Shown here piece after piece: positions 1 through 14,200 of a stretch of 64,000 nt of DNA. Below the pieces are notes generated by a model that saw only the letters and a list, made by a program, of their open reading frames with translations, searched no databases and was not told the origin of the DNA. The stretch is from Bursaphelenchus xylophilus (lineage: Eukaryota > Nematoda > Chromadorea > Rhabditida > Aphelenchoididae): the NCBI GenBank assembly GCA_904066235.2, contig CAJFCV020000005.1, positions 620,001 through 684,000 on the forward strand, read 5' to 3'. Position 1 is the stretch's first letter. Every line of letters begins with the position of its first letter. The translations under genes were made by a program, and so were the position numbers.

Positions 1-495
1 ATCGAAAATCCACATTATTTTTCCGACAAAATGATATCCGAACATCCACATTATTTTTCCGACAAAATGATATCCGAAAATCCACATTATTTTCCCGACA
101 AAATAATATCCGAAAATCCACATTATTTTCTCGACAAAATAATATCCGAAAATCCACATTATTTTCTCGACAAAATAATATCCGAAAATCCACATTATTT
201 TCCCGACATAATGATATCCAAAAATCCACATTATTTTCGCGACAAAATGATATCGGAAAATCCACATTATTTTCTCGACAAAATAATACCCAAAAATCCA
301 CATTATTTTCCCGACAGCTGATGTTCAAAAAATCCACATTATTTTCCCGACAAAATGATATCGGAAAATCCACATTATATTCCCGACCAAATAATCTCGG
401 AATCCACATTATTTTCCCGACAAAATGATATCGGAAAATCCACATTATTTTCCCGACAAAATGATATCGGAAAATCCACATTATTTTCCCGACGT
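1..495. repeat. 36-bp satellite array, related to a MITE end
   Basis: About a dozen tandem units of roughly 36 bp, each containing CCACATTATTTTCCCGAC followed by an AAAATGATATC-like spacer. The array starts before the window. Because 36 is a multiple of three, it produces a spurious open frame. The same unit, reverse-complemented, occurs inside a complete MITE at 17745-18130, and the CATTATTTTCCCGAC core is the right terminal inverted repeat of that MITE family, so the array is probably an amplified transposon end. Confidence 0.9.
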
Positions 496-806
496 TGTTT
501 GTGCTTGCCTTTTTCCTTGCATTTTTCCCAGCGCTTTCTCTGCTTTCGGCACTTTGAGACGGCAGATTTGAAGAACCGACCATTCCGTGAGATAAAAAAA
601 ATGAGCCAAATGAAATTTGGAAGACAAAAAAATAAAAAAAATATTTGTAATCAAAAATGTTTTTTCTTCGATATTTTTTTTCAAAATCTGTACTAAAAAA
701 TGGATTATGAAACTGAAAGGCACCGGATAATCCCTGAAATTTGTAGTCCTTTCAATCTAAGGATCCGCTAATCCCTTCTTCTTGCGGCTCCTAGACATTA
801 CTTTAT
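496..806. other. no gene recognised
   Basis: AT-rich sequence between the satellite and the mariner-like element. The short open frames on both strands have no recognisable domain and no splice or start context. Nothing else can be supported here. Confidence 0.5.
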
Positions 807-2040
807 ATTAGGGTGTCCCATAAGTCTTGCAAATTTTTGGGTTTAAGAATTAACGTCTCATTTTGAGGGCCTAGAGAACTATACTTCTTAATGATTGGTA
901 CTGTTAGAACCACCATCTCTTACACTTGTTAACAGCATAAAAATTTTAACTAACCACGTGCCCTCCGGGCAAATACTTGACATTCGTTAATATTGTCCAG
1001 TTTTGGGAAGGGTTAGGAAAACGATTCCGTTCTTTGGTAAGTGAGGCTGCACCTTTGCAACGACACTTTTTTATAAATCTACTGCGTACTCTGTTTCTAA
1101 ACAAGCGGCGCTTTCCACTGAATTCTTGCTTATGACGCTGTCCTACAGGTTTCTTGTATCAGACGCCATGGTGAATATCACGATGTACATACTTTTGCGT
1201 ATAAATTTTTTTGAGGATGGTTTCTCAGGTCGGGCCGTTACCATAATGAAAATAGCGTTAGATTTATGCGTTTTAAGCACGGATCCGTTGGCTACTTTGT
1301 TCTGAATTACCGCTAACCCAAGAAAATTTGAAAAAATGAGGTGCATTTACTCAATACCAAAAAAGTTGGCATGTATACAAATAATCTTGTATTGCAGTGT
1401 CTTTTAAACATTGACATATGTATTTTACCTTAGCCAGAGGATTTTGGAATAGCGGTGCCAGGGGCTGAAAAAACACTAAATTTAAAAAATTTTCTGTAAA
1501 TTTTAAAAATAATCATGAAAATTTTGAATTATGTATATCTCAAGGCAAAAAATTGATACAGGCGGTAATTGTAGCCTCATTATGTTCACAAGCAAGCGTA
1601 GATTACACACGATGCACAGCTACGGCCCACATTTTTTACCGTCGAAAAAATAGGTCAGAAAAACGTGAGTGCAACAGTTTTCATGTTGGTCAAACCACCA
1701 CAAAAGTGCCCATGTCTGTATCGCAGCGGGGACTAGAATAAGATCCAAAGCTCTCATGCGTCCTATTTTCACGTTTAGTGGGCCAACAGATCTATTTTTA
1801 GAAAGCATATAGCCATTTCAAAATCGGCAAGCAAAATTTTTCTTAATGTCTAGTACAATATCGGGGCAGTCTGGGCAGCAGGTGGATCTTCTGTGGCTTT
1901 GTCATACGCGGTTTAGAAGCCCTTTATCTGAGCTTCAAAACAGTATATCCAACATACTCCATAATGCGTTTCAAAGCTTACAAGAATTCGCACAAATCGA
2001 CGACCCAAAAATTTGCAAGATTTATGGGACACCCTAATAT
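807..2040. mobile_element. decayed mariner-like element
   Basis: The ends form inverted repeats of about 35 bp: TTAGGGTGTCCCATAAGTCT at the left, and its near-perfect complement at 2005-2040 ending in ATGGGACACCCTAA. TA dinucleotides flank the ends. The 1.23-kb length and the GTGTCCCATAAG terminus are typical of mariner elements. No intact transposase frame is visible; both strands are broken by stops. Part of the interior (about 1553-1860) is clearly homologous, in inverted orientation, to 52900-53230, so a related copy exists elsewhere in the window. Confidence 0.7.
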
Positions 2041-2247
2041 TATCCTTGGGATTCGGTGCCGTTTTTACTTTACTACCCGGATCAATAGTATTTCAAGCTA
2101 TTTTCAGTCTATTCACCATAGTCTTTCAGCTATTTAAAAAAGTATTTGAATACTTCGGACCGATATTTTGACCGAAAATTTTTGAAAAAATCAAAATTTC
2201 CTGGGAAACCGCTGATTTTTCAGTTTTTCTCATTTTTTCGATAAAAA

Positions 2248-5200
2248 ATGTCAAAAACTACGGTAAATTTTCTACTGACTATATTCTGTATACTATTGCG
2301 ATGTTACCAAAGTCAAGAAGACGCTTCTACGACTATAACTAGCTCCTCAGCGGGCGTTACAACTCAGCCAACAGCGACTACGGCAGGCTCGCCGTTTATG
2401 ACAACAACCATCACTCTTGGCCCAACCATGGCCATTACTACAACTACTGCCCCATTTACTTTCCCTACATTGCCAACATTCCCAACTTTTGGGACGTTCC
2501 CGACTCTGGGTACACTCCCAACTTTCGCGACTTTACCAACTTTCGGGACTTTTCCGACTTTGCCCACAATCGCTCCGTTTACCTTGGCGCCGGATGTTAA
2601 TGTAGGCTGGAGATGGATGTATCTTTTTATTCTTTATTTAGAAGGATTTTGGATATAAAACTAAAAAAAAAATTGATGATTAAAAAATATTTCTTCGTAT
2701 AAAATGTCACCAAAGCCAAAATAAAGTGCAAAAAAATTGCAGTAAATTTCAAACTATGCAAATTGTGTTATTTCGAATATTATTCTTTCATTTTTCAGTA
2801 AGGTGACATTTTATACGAAGAAATATTTTTTTCGTATAAAACGTCCCCAAAGCCAAAATAAAGCGCAAAAATACTTTTACATCACATACAGACTAATTTA
2901 TGTTATTTCGAATATTCTTCATTCATTTTTCAGTGAGATGACATTTTATACGAAGAAATATTTTTTCGTATAAAATGTCACCAAAGAAGAAATAAAGTGC
3001 AAAATAAGAATTTTTGGATTAAAATCCCAAAAATTTTGTTTTTTTCCTCTCTAAATTTTTACTACTTCATTATTCTTTTCTACCGTATCGCTTTCAGACT
3101 CCATTGCACATCAAAGTGGGGTTTCTAATCCCTTCCAACGCATCCGAAGAAATGGGATTTGACAATACGGCCGGGGCTCTGATCGAGGGCTTGAAAAGAG
3201 CGTATGACGAGGAGATACTGCCAGCAGGAACCAATTTTACGTAAGATTTTGACGTAGAAAATTGTGTGATACTAGGTTAATCTTGCGCTAGATTTGTCTG
3301 GCTTGCGTAAAAAGAGATATACGGTAGCAAGAGAAGTTTCAAAAAACAAGAAAATTAGTGAAATTAAAAAAAAATTATACTAATTGTAAGCGGGGGAAAA
3401 ATCATGGCATGTCTGTACGCTCCCAAATTCCAACTCATTTCTAGGTTTGTTTGGAAAATCGAGGAATGCGTTGAGTCCACCGCCATCGGCTACAGTTTCG
3501 AACTGATCGCGGAGCAACGAGTGGACGCTCTTCTGGCTCCTCCATGCATCGATGGAGCGATTCTTGCTGGTCATGTGGCCTCATTTTACAATATTCCGGT
3601 GCTTTTGTGGGGCCAGGCGTTCGACAATGCCTTCACGGACACCACAATGTATCCGACGTTGATGAGCACTCTGCCCAATTACAATGAGTAAGGCGATGAT
3701 AGAGTAATGGACCTGATCGAGAGGAATAAAGTGCCATTTTGCCTCCTGGAAGTATCAAAAATGTGGCGAAATGCCTCCCTCTCAAACTAAAAAAAAAATA
3801 AAAATGTTTGAAAGGCGCGCCGTTGCCAAATACCTCCTTATCCAAGTGAGTTCTTTTCACTTGCATAAGGAGATATTTTGCCACATTTTTTGATACTTCC
3901 CGGAGGCAAAATGGTACGTTTTTTGCCACTGGATGAGGTCCGCCACTGTAGAGAGGTTTTTATTTTGTGATATGTTTCAGCCTGGGCAATGTGATTTGCT
4001 CAACATTACACTACTTTGACTGGAATTTGTATGCTCTGATTTATCAGGAAAACGAGGATGGAGGTTGTTACGCGTTCCAGCAGGATATGGAGGTAATGAA
4101 AAGTTCATTTCGAAAATTGGGGAAAGCATTTTTGCCAAAAAAATTAGAAAGCATTTTTGCCAACAAAATAGAAAGCAATTTTGCCAAAAGCATTAGAAAG
4201 CATTTCAGCCAAAAAAATAGAAAGCATTTTTGCCAAAAAATAGAAAGCATTTTTGCCATTAGAAAGCATTTTTGCCAATAGAAAGCATTTTTGCCAATAG
4301 AAAGCATCTTTGCCAAAAAAATAGAAAGCATTTTTGCCAAAACAATAGAAAGCATTTTTGCCAAAAGCATTAGAAAGCATTTCAGCCAAAAAAATAGAAA
4401 GCATTTTTGCCAAAAAATAGAAAGCATTTTTGCCATTAGAAAGCATTTTTGCCAATAGAAAGCATTTTTGCCAATAGAAAGCATCTTTGCCAAAAAAATA
4501 GAAAGCATTTTTGCCAAAACAATAGAAAGCATTTTTGCCAAAAAAAATAGAAAGCATTTTTGCCAAAAAATAGAAAGCATTTTTGCCAAAAAAAATAGAA
4601 AGCATTTTTGCCAATAGAAAGCATTTTTGCCAAAAAAATAGAAAGCATTTTTGCCAATAGAAAGCATTTTAGCCAAAAAAATAGAAAGCATTTTTGCCAA
4701 AAAATAGAAAGCATTTTTGCCAAAAAAAATAGAAAGCATTTTTGCCAATAGAAAGCATTTTTGCCAAAAAAATAGAAAGCATTTTTGCCAATAGAAAGCA
4801 TTTTAGCCAAAAAAATAGAAAGCATTTTTGCCAAAACAATAGAAAGCATTTTTGCCAATAGAAAGCATCTTTGCCAAAAAAATAGAAAGCATTTTTGCCA
4901 AAACAATAGAAAGCATTTTTGCCAAAAAAAATAGAAAGCATTTTTGCCAAAAAATAGAAAGCATTTTTGCCAAAAAAAATAGAAAGCATTTTTGCCAATA
5001 GAAAGCATTTTTGCCAAAAAAATAGAAAGCATTTTTGCCAATAGAAAGCATTTTAGCCAAAAAAATAGAAAGCATTTTTGCCAAAAAATAGAAAGCATTT
5101 TTGCCAAAAAAAATAGAAAGCATTTTTGCCAATAGAAAGCATTTTTGCCAAAAAAATAGAAAGCATTTTTGCCAATAGAAAGCATTTTAGCCAAAAAAAT

Positions 5201-8200
5201 AGAAAGCATTTTTGCCATTAGAAAGCATTTTTGCCAAAAAAATAGAAAGCAATTTTGCCAAAAACATTAGAAAGCATTTTAGCCAAAAAAATAGAAAGCA
5301 TTTTTGCCAAAAAATAGAAAGCATTTTTGCCAAAAAAAATAGAAAGCATTTTTGCCAATAGAAAGCATTTTTGCCAAAAAAATAGAAAGCATTTTTGCCA
5401 ATAGAAAGCATTTTAGCCAAAAAAATAGAAAGCATTTTTGCCATTAGAAAGCATTTTTGCCAAAAAAAATAGAAAGCATTTTTGCCAATAGAAAGCAATT
5501 TTGCCAAAAACATTAGAAAGCATTTTAGCCAAAAAAAATAGAAAGCATTTTTGCCAATAGAAAGCATTTTAGCCAAAAAAATAGAAAGCATTTTTGCCAA
5601 AACAATAGAAAGCATTTTTGCCAAAAAAATAGAAAGCATTTTTGCCAATAGAAAGCATTTTAGCCAAAAAAATAGAAAGCATTTTTGCCATTAGAAAGCA
5701 TTTTTGCCAAAAAAAATAGAAAGCATTTTTGCCAATAGAAAGCAATTTTGCCAAAACATTAGAAAGCATTTTAGCCAAAAAAATAGAAAGCATTTTTGCC
5801 AAAAAAATTAGAAAGCATTTTTGCCAAAAAAAATTAGAAAGCATTTTTGCCAAAAAATAGAAAGCATTTTTGCCATTAGAAAGCATTTTTGCCAAAAAAA
5901 ATTCGAAAGCATTTTTGCCAAAAAATAAGAAAGCATGCCGTTAGCGACAGGCGCAAAAACGCAGACGATATTTTTACAAGGCCAAAACAAATCACTTTTC
6001 AGGACGTCTCAAATCAAGTTGAAGACTGTGTGATGGCCTACAAGGAAGTGGTGGACAGCTGGGAGGAAAAGGACATTGACTTCACTATGTCGCAACTGAA
6101 AACGAGAGCTAGAAGTGAGACGAAACTTTTATAAAACTTGAAAATTTTTGCAGAGAAAGTCAATGTGTGACGCTGATTTTTAAATCAAAAATTGGCGAAG
6201 ATTTTTGCGAATTTTGGGCATGAAGCGATTCATAGCAATTTCTACCGTCAAGTGTAATATCTCAATGAAAAAATATTTTTTTCCACGTCAAGCTGGCAAA
6301 GATATCGCAAAAAAGTGTTTTTCTCTCTGACCGCTTTCCGCATTTTGCGCACTCTTTCTACGCCAAAGATTTCTGAAAGTTTTGGCTCACAGAGCGAAGG
6401 CCAAAAGGTATTTTTCTCTTTGTCCGTTGAGATTTTTATTTTCAAAAGTTGGACAAAGTGGGACACTTCTCGCAAATTCGGCCATGAAATGTTTCAAAGC
6501 TATTTCTACGGTATAGAGTAGTATGTATTTCCACAAAAAAGTCATTTTTTGTATGGTATTTACAGAGATACGGCCCAAATTTTTTTTTCTGTGAAATTTC
6601 TCATACTTTTTTACCATATCGGGCAATATTACCACAACAAAAATTTGCCGTACAAGACTTGCAGGGATACGGCCAAAAATTTATTTTCTCTTTGATTGCT
6701 CTCCGCATTTTGCGTAGTTTCTCGTAAAAAAAAGATCGTTGAGTATCTCAGTTGCTCTTGCAAAGAAAAAGCTAAAATTTTCCAAAAATTAATTTTTGGC
6801 CTAGGAGTGGCCAAAATAAAAAAAATTAGCGTCACACCTCGACCACTTCCTCTGTAATAACCAAAAAATTTCCTTACAACGCCTTTCCCTTTTTTTAGTC
6901 ATCGTTCTCTGTTTCGACGACGTAGAGCAACAACGTCGCTTCACTGTGAAGCTGGCCGAGTATGGCCTCGACACGGACGAATACGTCTTCCTGTTGCCCG
7001 ATACAGACATGCAGAACGGTAAGCGCAACCATTTATAAATTTAAAATGCAGACGTATACGGCGAAATTGCAGATGGCTTAAGCGACACCCCCTTCTGGAA
7101 TGGGACAAACTCCACGGCTGAGGAAGAGGCAAAGGCGTGGAAGATTGCGCAGTTGAGCTACTTGATTCATGTGGACAAAACGAGCGACATCGCCGACGCG
7201 TATTATGCCAATTTTTCGAAACAGGTGAGGGGATCGCGCGCGTTGCGGCAGAACTCTCCCCATTGAATGAACCCTCCCTCTTTTTGAACACTCCCCCTCA
7301 CTTTGAAGATTGAAAAAATTATGTGTGACATCTTATGCGACGGAATTTTTTTTCAAATTGAGAAAAATTGGGTGTGACATGTTATACGATGAAATTTTTT
7401 TTCAAATCATTTTCTCAATTTGAAAAAAATCTTCATCGTATAAGATGTCACATCCAATTTTTCTCAATTTGAAAAAAATTTTCATCGTATAACATGTCAC
7501 ACCTCATCTTTTCAATTCGAAAAAACCTTCATCGTATAACATGTCACACCTCGTTTTTTTCAATTTTCAAAATGGGGTGTTCAAAAAGGGGAGAGTTCAG
7601 ATTTTTTGGTGAAAATCAAAAAAGGTGGAGAGTTCCGCTTTTTTTGGGGGAGAGTTCAGAAAAGGAGGAGAGTTCAGGCTCAACCGATCGCGCGACATAT
7701 TTTGCGGCAAAAGTCCTAAAAATTTATTGTGTCCCCGAATTCCATATTCCAAAAAGATAATTTGTCGCTGTGGAAAATGGGAGTGAAAGTTCACTGTGCA
7801 CAGCATCTTTTTTGCGATTTGTGCAAAACGAAGCAGCGTATTTTAAAAATAGCATTAAATTTTGAGTTTTCGATTGAGCAAAAATTTGGGATTTTATTTT
7901 TTACATAATTAGTGTGCGAGATTCCAAGTAATCGCATTGCGGAAACTGCAGTGCGATTACTTGGGCGCAAGTGCCCCAATTACGACTCTCACAATCAAAT
8001 TCTAATGAAATGCGAAAAAAATTATGATTAATTCTTTTTAGTCTGTCGGGAAAATAATGAGCACAATTTGCTGCGCCGATCGCGCCGCTAAAGTGAAAAA
8101 AATGGTTTTGCCGCGATACAATTCATTTTCTCGGCGGTGACGCGATTTTCAATGCGATAAAGACCTAAAAATCTCGGTTGTCTCTGCGGTAAAAAAGCGT

Positions 8201-11200
8201 GAGCTATGATTTTTGCGTATATTTTAGGAAAAGTTATTCCAAATTTCATCAAAGTCTGAGCGTCGACTTGGGCTACTTTTCTTGTAAAATTATTTGTTGT
8301 ACAGTGGGGGACCTGATCCAACGGCAAAAAACTTACCATTTTGAACCCTGAAAGTGTCAAAAATGTGGCAAAATGCCTCTCTCTCCAAGTAAAAAAATCC
8401 GATTTCAAAAGCGGGCCCGCTCTTTTTTCGAGAGGACCCTTCAAAACCACGTTTTTTTCACTTGGAGAGGGAGGCATTCTGCTTCATTTTTGATACTTTC
8501 CGGATGCAAAATGGTACGTTTTTCCCCACTGGATCAGGTCCGTCACTGTAATAATTGCGAAGATTTTCAACTTCAAAAAAATCATCATTTTAAAATACGT
8601 TTTTTAAAAATTTCCTCATAATATTATTTCCTCACTCTTCCTTGTGTCAATCCATCCTTTTCAGGTAGTAGAAGACATGGCTGAATGGCCCTTCTACTGT
8701 GACTATTGCGCTGAAAACCACAAAGAAGCCTCCATTTACGCTGCCACTTTATACGACGCAATGTATTTGTATACACGGGCCTTGTCGCGAATCATCAACG
8801 ACACTGACGGGAATTTGACTTCGCACCGGGACGGCCGCGCAATTTCCAAACAAAATGGTATCGAGTTTGAAGGTGATCCCGTCTCCAAACTGTTTGAAAT
8901 AACCGCCGTTTGTAGGGATGAGCGGCACTGTGGCGTTGGGGAGCGATGGCGTTCGGGATTCCATTTATATGATGTCGGAATATATTGATACGATTGGGTC
9001 GTTGAAGCCGTGGGTTCAGTATCAGATCTCCGAGGCGGGAGTGGTGAGTAATGAATATCGGGTTTTTTGAAAAAAACGCGAAAATTTTGAAGAAAGTTGG
9101 CAAAAATTTACAAGGGAAGTGTTGAAAGAACAACACTCAGATTTGCTTTAATTCTCTTTTTTGATGGGAAAGCATTTTTGCCAAAAAAATTAGAAAGCAT
9201 TTTTGCCACGAAAACTAGAAAACACTTTTGCTAAAAAAAATTTGAAAGCATTTTTGCCAAAAAAGTTGGAAAGCATTTGGGAAAGCATTTTTGCCAAAAA
9301 AGTTAAAAAGCATTTTTGCCAAAAAATTTAGGAAAAGCATTGTTGCGATATTTTATTTCCTAAAAATTGATGTCATTAAACTTATCGGACCGGTTGTCCT
9401 CGTATTTTACCATATTAATACCCCTCATTTTCCCATAAGAGTAATAGATATTCGCCTTTAAAAAACGCCATATCTTATCCTAAATATCAGGAGATTCAGA
9501 ATACCTCCGCAATTGTCAACGGCACCTTTGGCAAGAATGCAATTTGGTACAAGCGAAATGGATTTATCCCGGTTTCGACTCCGCACTGTGGGTTTGACGG
9601 GAACTCCTGTCCAGTCGACATTTTCGTAGAGTACCGAGGATACGTCATCACTGGCATCACATTGGCTGCGGTTTTTGTCTTGGCGGTTATTGGAGCGATG
9701 ATAATGTTGATACGGTAAGATGATACAGGTGGTAAAATGAAGATTGCCATTGTTATATTATCTCAAAAGATTCTGCCAAAAAAATTAGAAAGCATTTTTG
9801 CCAAAAAAAAAAATTGGGAAAAGCATTTTTGCCAAAAAAATGGAAAAGCATTCTTGCCAAAAAAACAAAAAGTATTTTTGTAAAAAACTTCGAAAGCATT
9901 TTTGCCAAAAAAAGTAGAAAGCATTTTTGCCAAAAAAAATTAGAAAGCATTTTTGCCAAAAAAATTAGAAAGCATTTTTGCCAAAAAAGTTAGAAAGCAT
10001 TTTTGCCAAAAAAATTAGAAAGCATAAAAATTGGATTCTTTCAGATCGAGAATGTTGGCAATAGAAGAGCGAAACAGGCAATGGCAAGTGTCTACAGAGC
10101 AGCTGATCAAATTGGCTAGCAAAGTAAGTCGTATTACCGCATTACTCGGTTTTGCAGTGATAACAGTCTGTCGGGAAAATAATGAGGAGTCTGCTGCATC
10201 CAAAATCGTATTGCCACCGAGAAAATGAATTGTGTCGCGGCAAAATAAAATTGCTTTTCATTTCAGCGACGCGATTGGCACAGCGACAATGTGCTCATTA
10301 TTTTCCCGACAGACTGATAGTCGGGACAATAAGTCTTGAAATTTTTTGGCACGGCGCCGCAAACCGTTTTTTCTCGACAAACATTTGGCACAGTGAAAAT
10401 GAAAAACGCACTGTGCAGTTTCAACCCTTTCAAAAGAATTCATTTTGCACTGTGCGTGGTCGCCGTGCACCTTTAATTTCATTCGTCGCCATGCGAAAAG
10501 TTTCTTGCGCGACGACGCACCATGCAAAATTGTCAAGACTGTTTGGCCCGCCTCCGCTTTTTCAAAAGTGCTTTTTGTCGCGCGCACAGTGCATTTGGCT
10601 TCTGCGTGCACGAAGCGCTCGCGGCGACACAGTTGAAATTTGCGGTTGCACAGTGCAATACAGTGTTTTTTCGATGGGGCGGCTTTGCAGCAAACAGTCT
10701 ATGTACTTTATGAAAATGCTCGTATTATAGTAATGCTATGTTCTCTTTACAGAAAAAAGATCTCGAAAGCGCACGATCTCTTCAATCCGGGCCATCATCA
10801 ACTTCGACAAAATTCACCTTTGACTCGGTGAAGAGCAACGAATTCTATATCATCTACGTGCTGAATGGCGAGCGGGTGATTGGCATCAACTACAACGTCA
10901 ATGTTCTCAAAATCGCCCCGCATGATCAAAGCGAAATCCGAGCGGTTTGTAATTTTTTAAGCGTTTATTTAAGCCATCTTTTGATGGTAATTTATGTATG
11001 ATAGTTTATTGCAGATGAGAATGATGGACCACGACAATCTCAACAAATTCATCGGGCTCACTACTGACGGCTCGAATACGATTTCGGTCTGGAGATTTTG
11101 CTCAAGAGGCCCGTTGTGTGTAAGTTGCGATAGGAAAAAAATTCTGAAACAAAATTTGGAAATTCACCGCATTTTAGGGCGACTTTACCTATGTAATGAA

Positions 11201-14200
11201 TATGGTAAATCGCCAATTTAGGGGGTGCAGAGGTGAAGGGGTTTTTGCAAATTTAGCTGCTTTAAAAATTTTGGGGCTGTGCCACTTTTGCCCCGACCAA
11301 TAAAAGAGAATCTCTGGAAAGAGATTCTCTTTTGTCGGGAAAATAATGTTGATTTTTTGCGCCTTGAAATCAGATCTCATGACTTTGCAACCGCTAGCTG
11401 GAGATTTGGTGCGCGACTGTGAAGAGGCTTGACGTTTTGCTGCGTCGAATCTACATTATTTTCCCGACGGAAAAAAGAAAAAATCCACATTATTTTCCCG
11501 ACAGAAAAAATGCACATTATTTTCCCGACAGAAAAGAAAAAAAGAATCCACATTATTTACCCGACAAAAAATAGAAGAATCCACATTATTTTCTCGACAG
11601 AAAAAAGAAAAGAATCCACATTATTTTCCCGACAGAAAAAAGGATCCACATTATTTTCCCGACAAAAAATAGAAGGATCCTCATTATTTTTCCGACACAA
11701 AAAAGGATCCACATTATTTTTCCGACACAAAAAAAGGATCCACATTATTTTCCCGACAGAAAAAGAAGAATCCAGATTTCTTATATCGAAAAAGACTTTC
11801 GCCTCCACTAACACATTTTCAGGATGTGATAACCAGCAACAACATGATCACTTCGGATGGATTTTTCATTTACAGCTTGGTCAGAGATATTTGTGAGGTA
11901 AAATACGTCTTTTCCATGGTGCACAAGGTATTCTACAGAAAAAAAATATTGTTTTCAGGGTCTAACTTATCTCCATTCAAGTTCACTTCAACATCACGGA
12001 AATCTGCGGTCGACAAACTGTCTTGTTGATGACCGTTGGCAAGTCAAGTTGGGGGATTTTGGCCTCAAATTTATACGGAATATGAGAGCAAAAGAGCCGA
12101 AAGGTAATCAAAATTATTTTTACCAATAATATGGAATAATTTTTTCTAGGACATTTGCGAGACACCTAGTTTGCGCGATGTAGAAATAATCGAGACTTTT
12201 GGATCGAAATTTGGAAAAATCTTGCATTTTTTTTGCGAATTTTGGCATGAAAAGAATCCTATTTTGTTTCTACCGTAGAGTACAGTGTTTCCACAAAAAC
12301 TCAATCTTTTCCTCTCAAAACTGCCAGAGATACGGCCTAAAAGTGGTTTTCTTTGGCCGTCTCCGCGTTCCGCCTACCCTTTCAGCCGCAAAGATCGTTG
12401 AATCTCGGCTGGTCCTGCGAAGCACGAGCTAAAATTTTTAGAATTATTGGTTGGCCTATGCCCGATGGGTCTGTAAAATTTAAGAAACTTTCACAAAATC
12501 GAGCACTTTATTTGTCAGAATTAAATTTTTCTGATTTTTTCACCGGCAAATTTTCAGAGCTCCTTTGGACTGCCCCGGAATTCCTTCGCTCCAATGATTT
12601 GACCGGCTCCAAACAAGGCGATGTCTATTCGTTTGCCATAGTTGCCAGCGAACTGTTGAATATGAAGCCGGCGTTTGAAGGGGCCGATGGGAAAGCGAAT
12701 CCGGAGGGTAGGTTGAAAAAAGTTTTTTAGGAGAATAGTCTTATTTTTGAAACGTTTTTTGTAATTTTTGGCTGGCGCTATGCAAAAACAACAGAGATTT
12801 TTTGTCCAAAAATTGGTGGAAATTTGGGATTTTTTTCAAATTTATCCTTGAGAATTTTTTGTCTTAATTCGATTAAAAATTGCAACTCTTCCACAAAAAG
12901 CAAATTTTCTCCCCGCGAAATAGACAAATTTATTGCCAAAAATCGCTTTTCTCTCTGACTCTCCGCATTGTGTGCGCACTCTCTCGTAACAACAGATCGT
13001 CGAATATCTCGTCTACCGCTGCAAGGCACGAGCTAAGATTCTCAGGAATTGTGATCTAACGTATTTCAGGAGTAACAGTCTGTCGGGAAAATAATGAGCG
13101 CTCTGTCAAAAATCGCATCGCCGCCGAGAAAATGAATTTTGTCGTGGCAAAATCAAATTGCTTTCCACTTCAACCACGCGATTGACACTGCGACATTGTG
13201 CTCATTATTTTCCCAACAGACTGATAAAAGCACTGCATTTTGCCTTAGAAAATTATAATCTAGAGCTGCGTCAAAATTCGTTAAAAAACGATGACAAAAA
13301 ATTTTCGAAATTTTCCAGAAAAAATTTGCCTTGGCCCCCCCTGATAATTTTTTTCAAAAAAAAAACTTTGTTTTACTATATTGAACATTTTGCTCATTGT
13401 TTTCCCGACAGACTAATGCACTATGCTTTTTTATTTCAGATGTTGTCTATATGGTCAAAAAAGGCTCAAACCCTCCATACCGGCCGGTCATGGAGATCGT
13501 TGCGCAAGACATTTCGCCTGCTTTTGTGAGTCCAAGAAAGATCCTGTTTGTAAAATACGTTCTCTCCCATTAATTGACTCAAAAAAAACTTTGATTTCAG
13601 ACCCACCTGATTCGCGATTGTTGGAGCGAAAATCCGAACGAACGACCTAGAATTACAACTGTAAAAACTCTGTTACAATCGATGAATACGTCCAAGACGG
13701 CCAATTTGATGGATCATGTGTTCCAAATCCTCGAGCAATATGCGGTTTCTTTGGAAGAGGAGGTCGAGGAGAGGACCAAAGAATTGGTCGAGGAAAAGAA
13801 AAAATCCGACATTCTGTTGTACCGAATGCTTCCAAAGTAGGTTGGGAATAGCCACAGAGGCCAGATCACTTCGTTTATATCGCTTGCAGAAGAGCTCATC
13901 TGAAAAAACCACTAAAAAGCGTTATATAAAACGGAAAAATTGTAACTATCAGTCTGTCGGGAAAATACTGTGGAGTTATCGCGTCTCGGAATTGCTCATC
14001 ATCACTTTTCGACGGCTATTCGCGGCTAGGGATTTGGTGCCCGACTGAGGCTAAGCGACCCCTTTTGCTGCGACAAATCCACATTATTTTCCCGACGCCT
14101 TCATTAAAATCCGATCTGATGTTCATATTTGTCTGTCGGGCAAAAAATGTGGATTTGTAGCGCCTTGAAATCACCCGTAGTTGCTTTGCAGCGGCTAGCT

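Noticed and set aside
1..495. CRISPR array
   Set aside because: The 36-bp periodicity is superficially suggestive, but units are contiguous without unique spacers and match a MITE end in a eukaryotic genome.
4068..5990. Overlapping minus-strand frames rich in AKMLSIF and WQKCFLFF, up to 260 codons
   Set aside because: They are translations of the AGAAAGCATTTTTGCC minisatellite, open in several frames at once and lying inside a cyclase intron.
12145..12180. Cyclase exon starting after TTTTTTCTAG at about 12149
   Set aside because: It would hit a stop codon after six codons in the required phase; the exon at 12558 (LLWTAPE motif) fits in phase.
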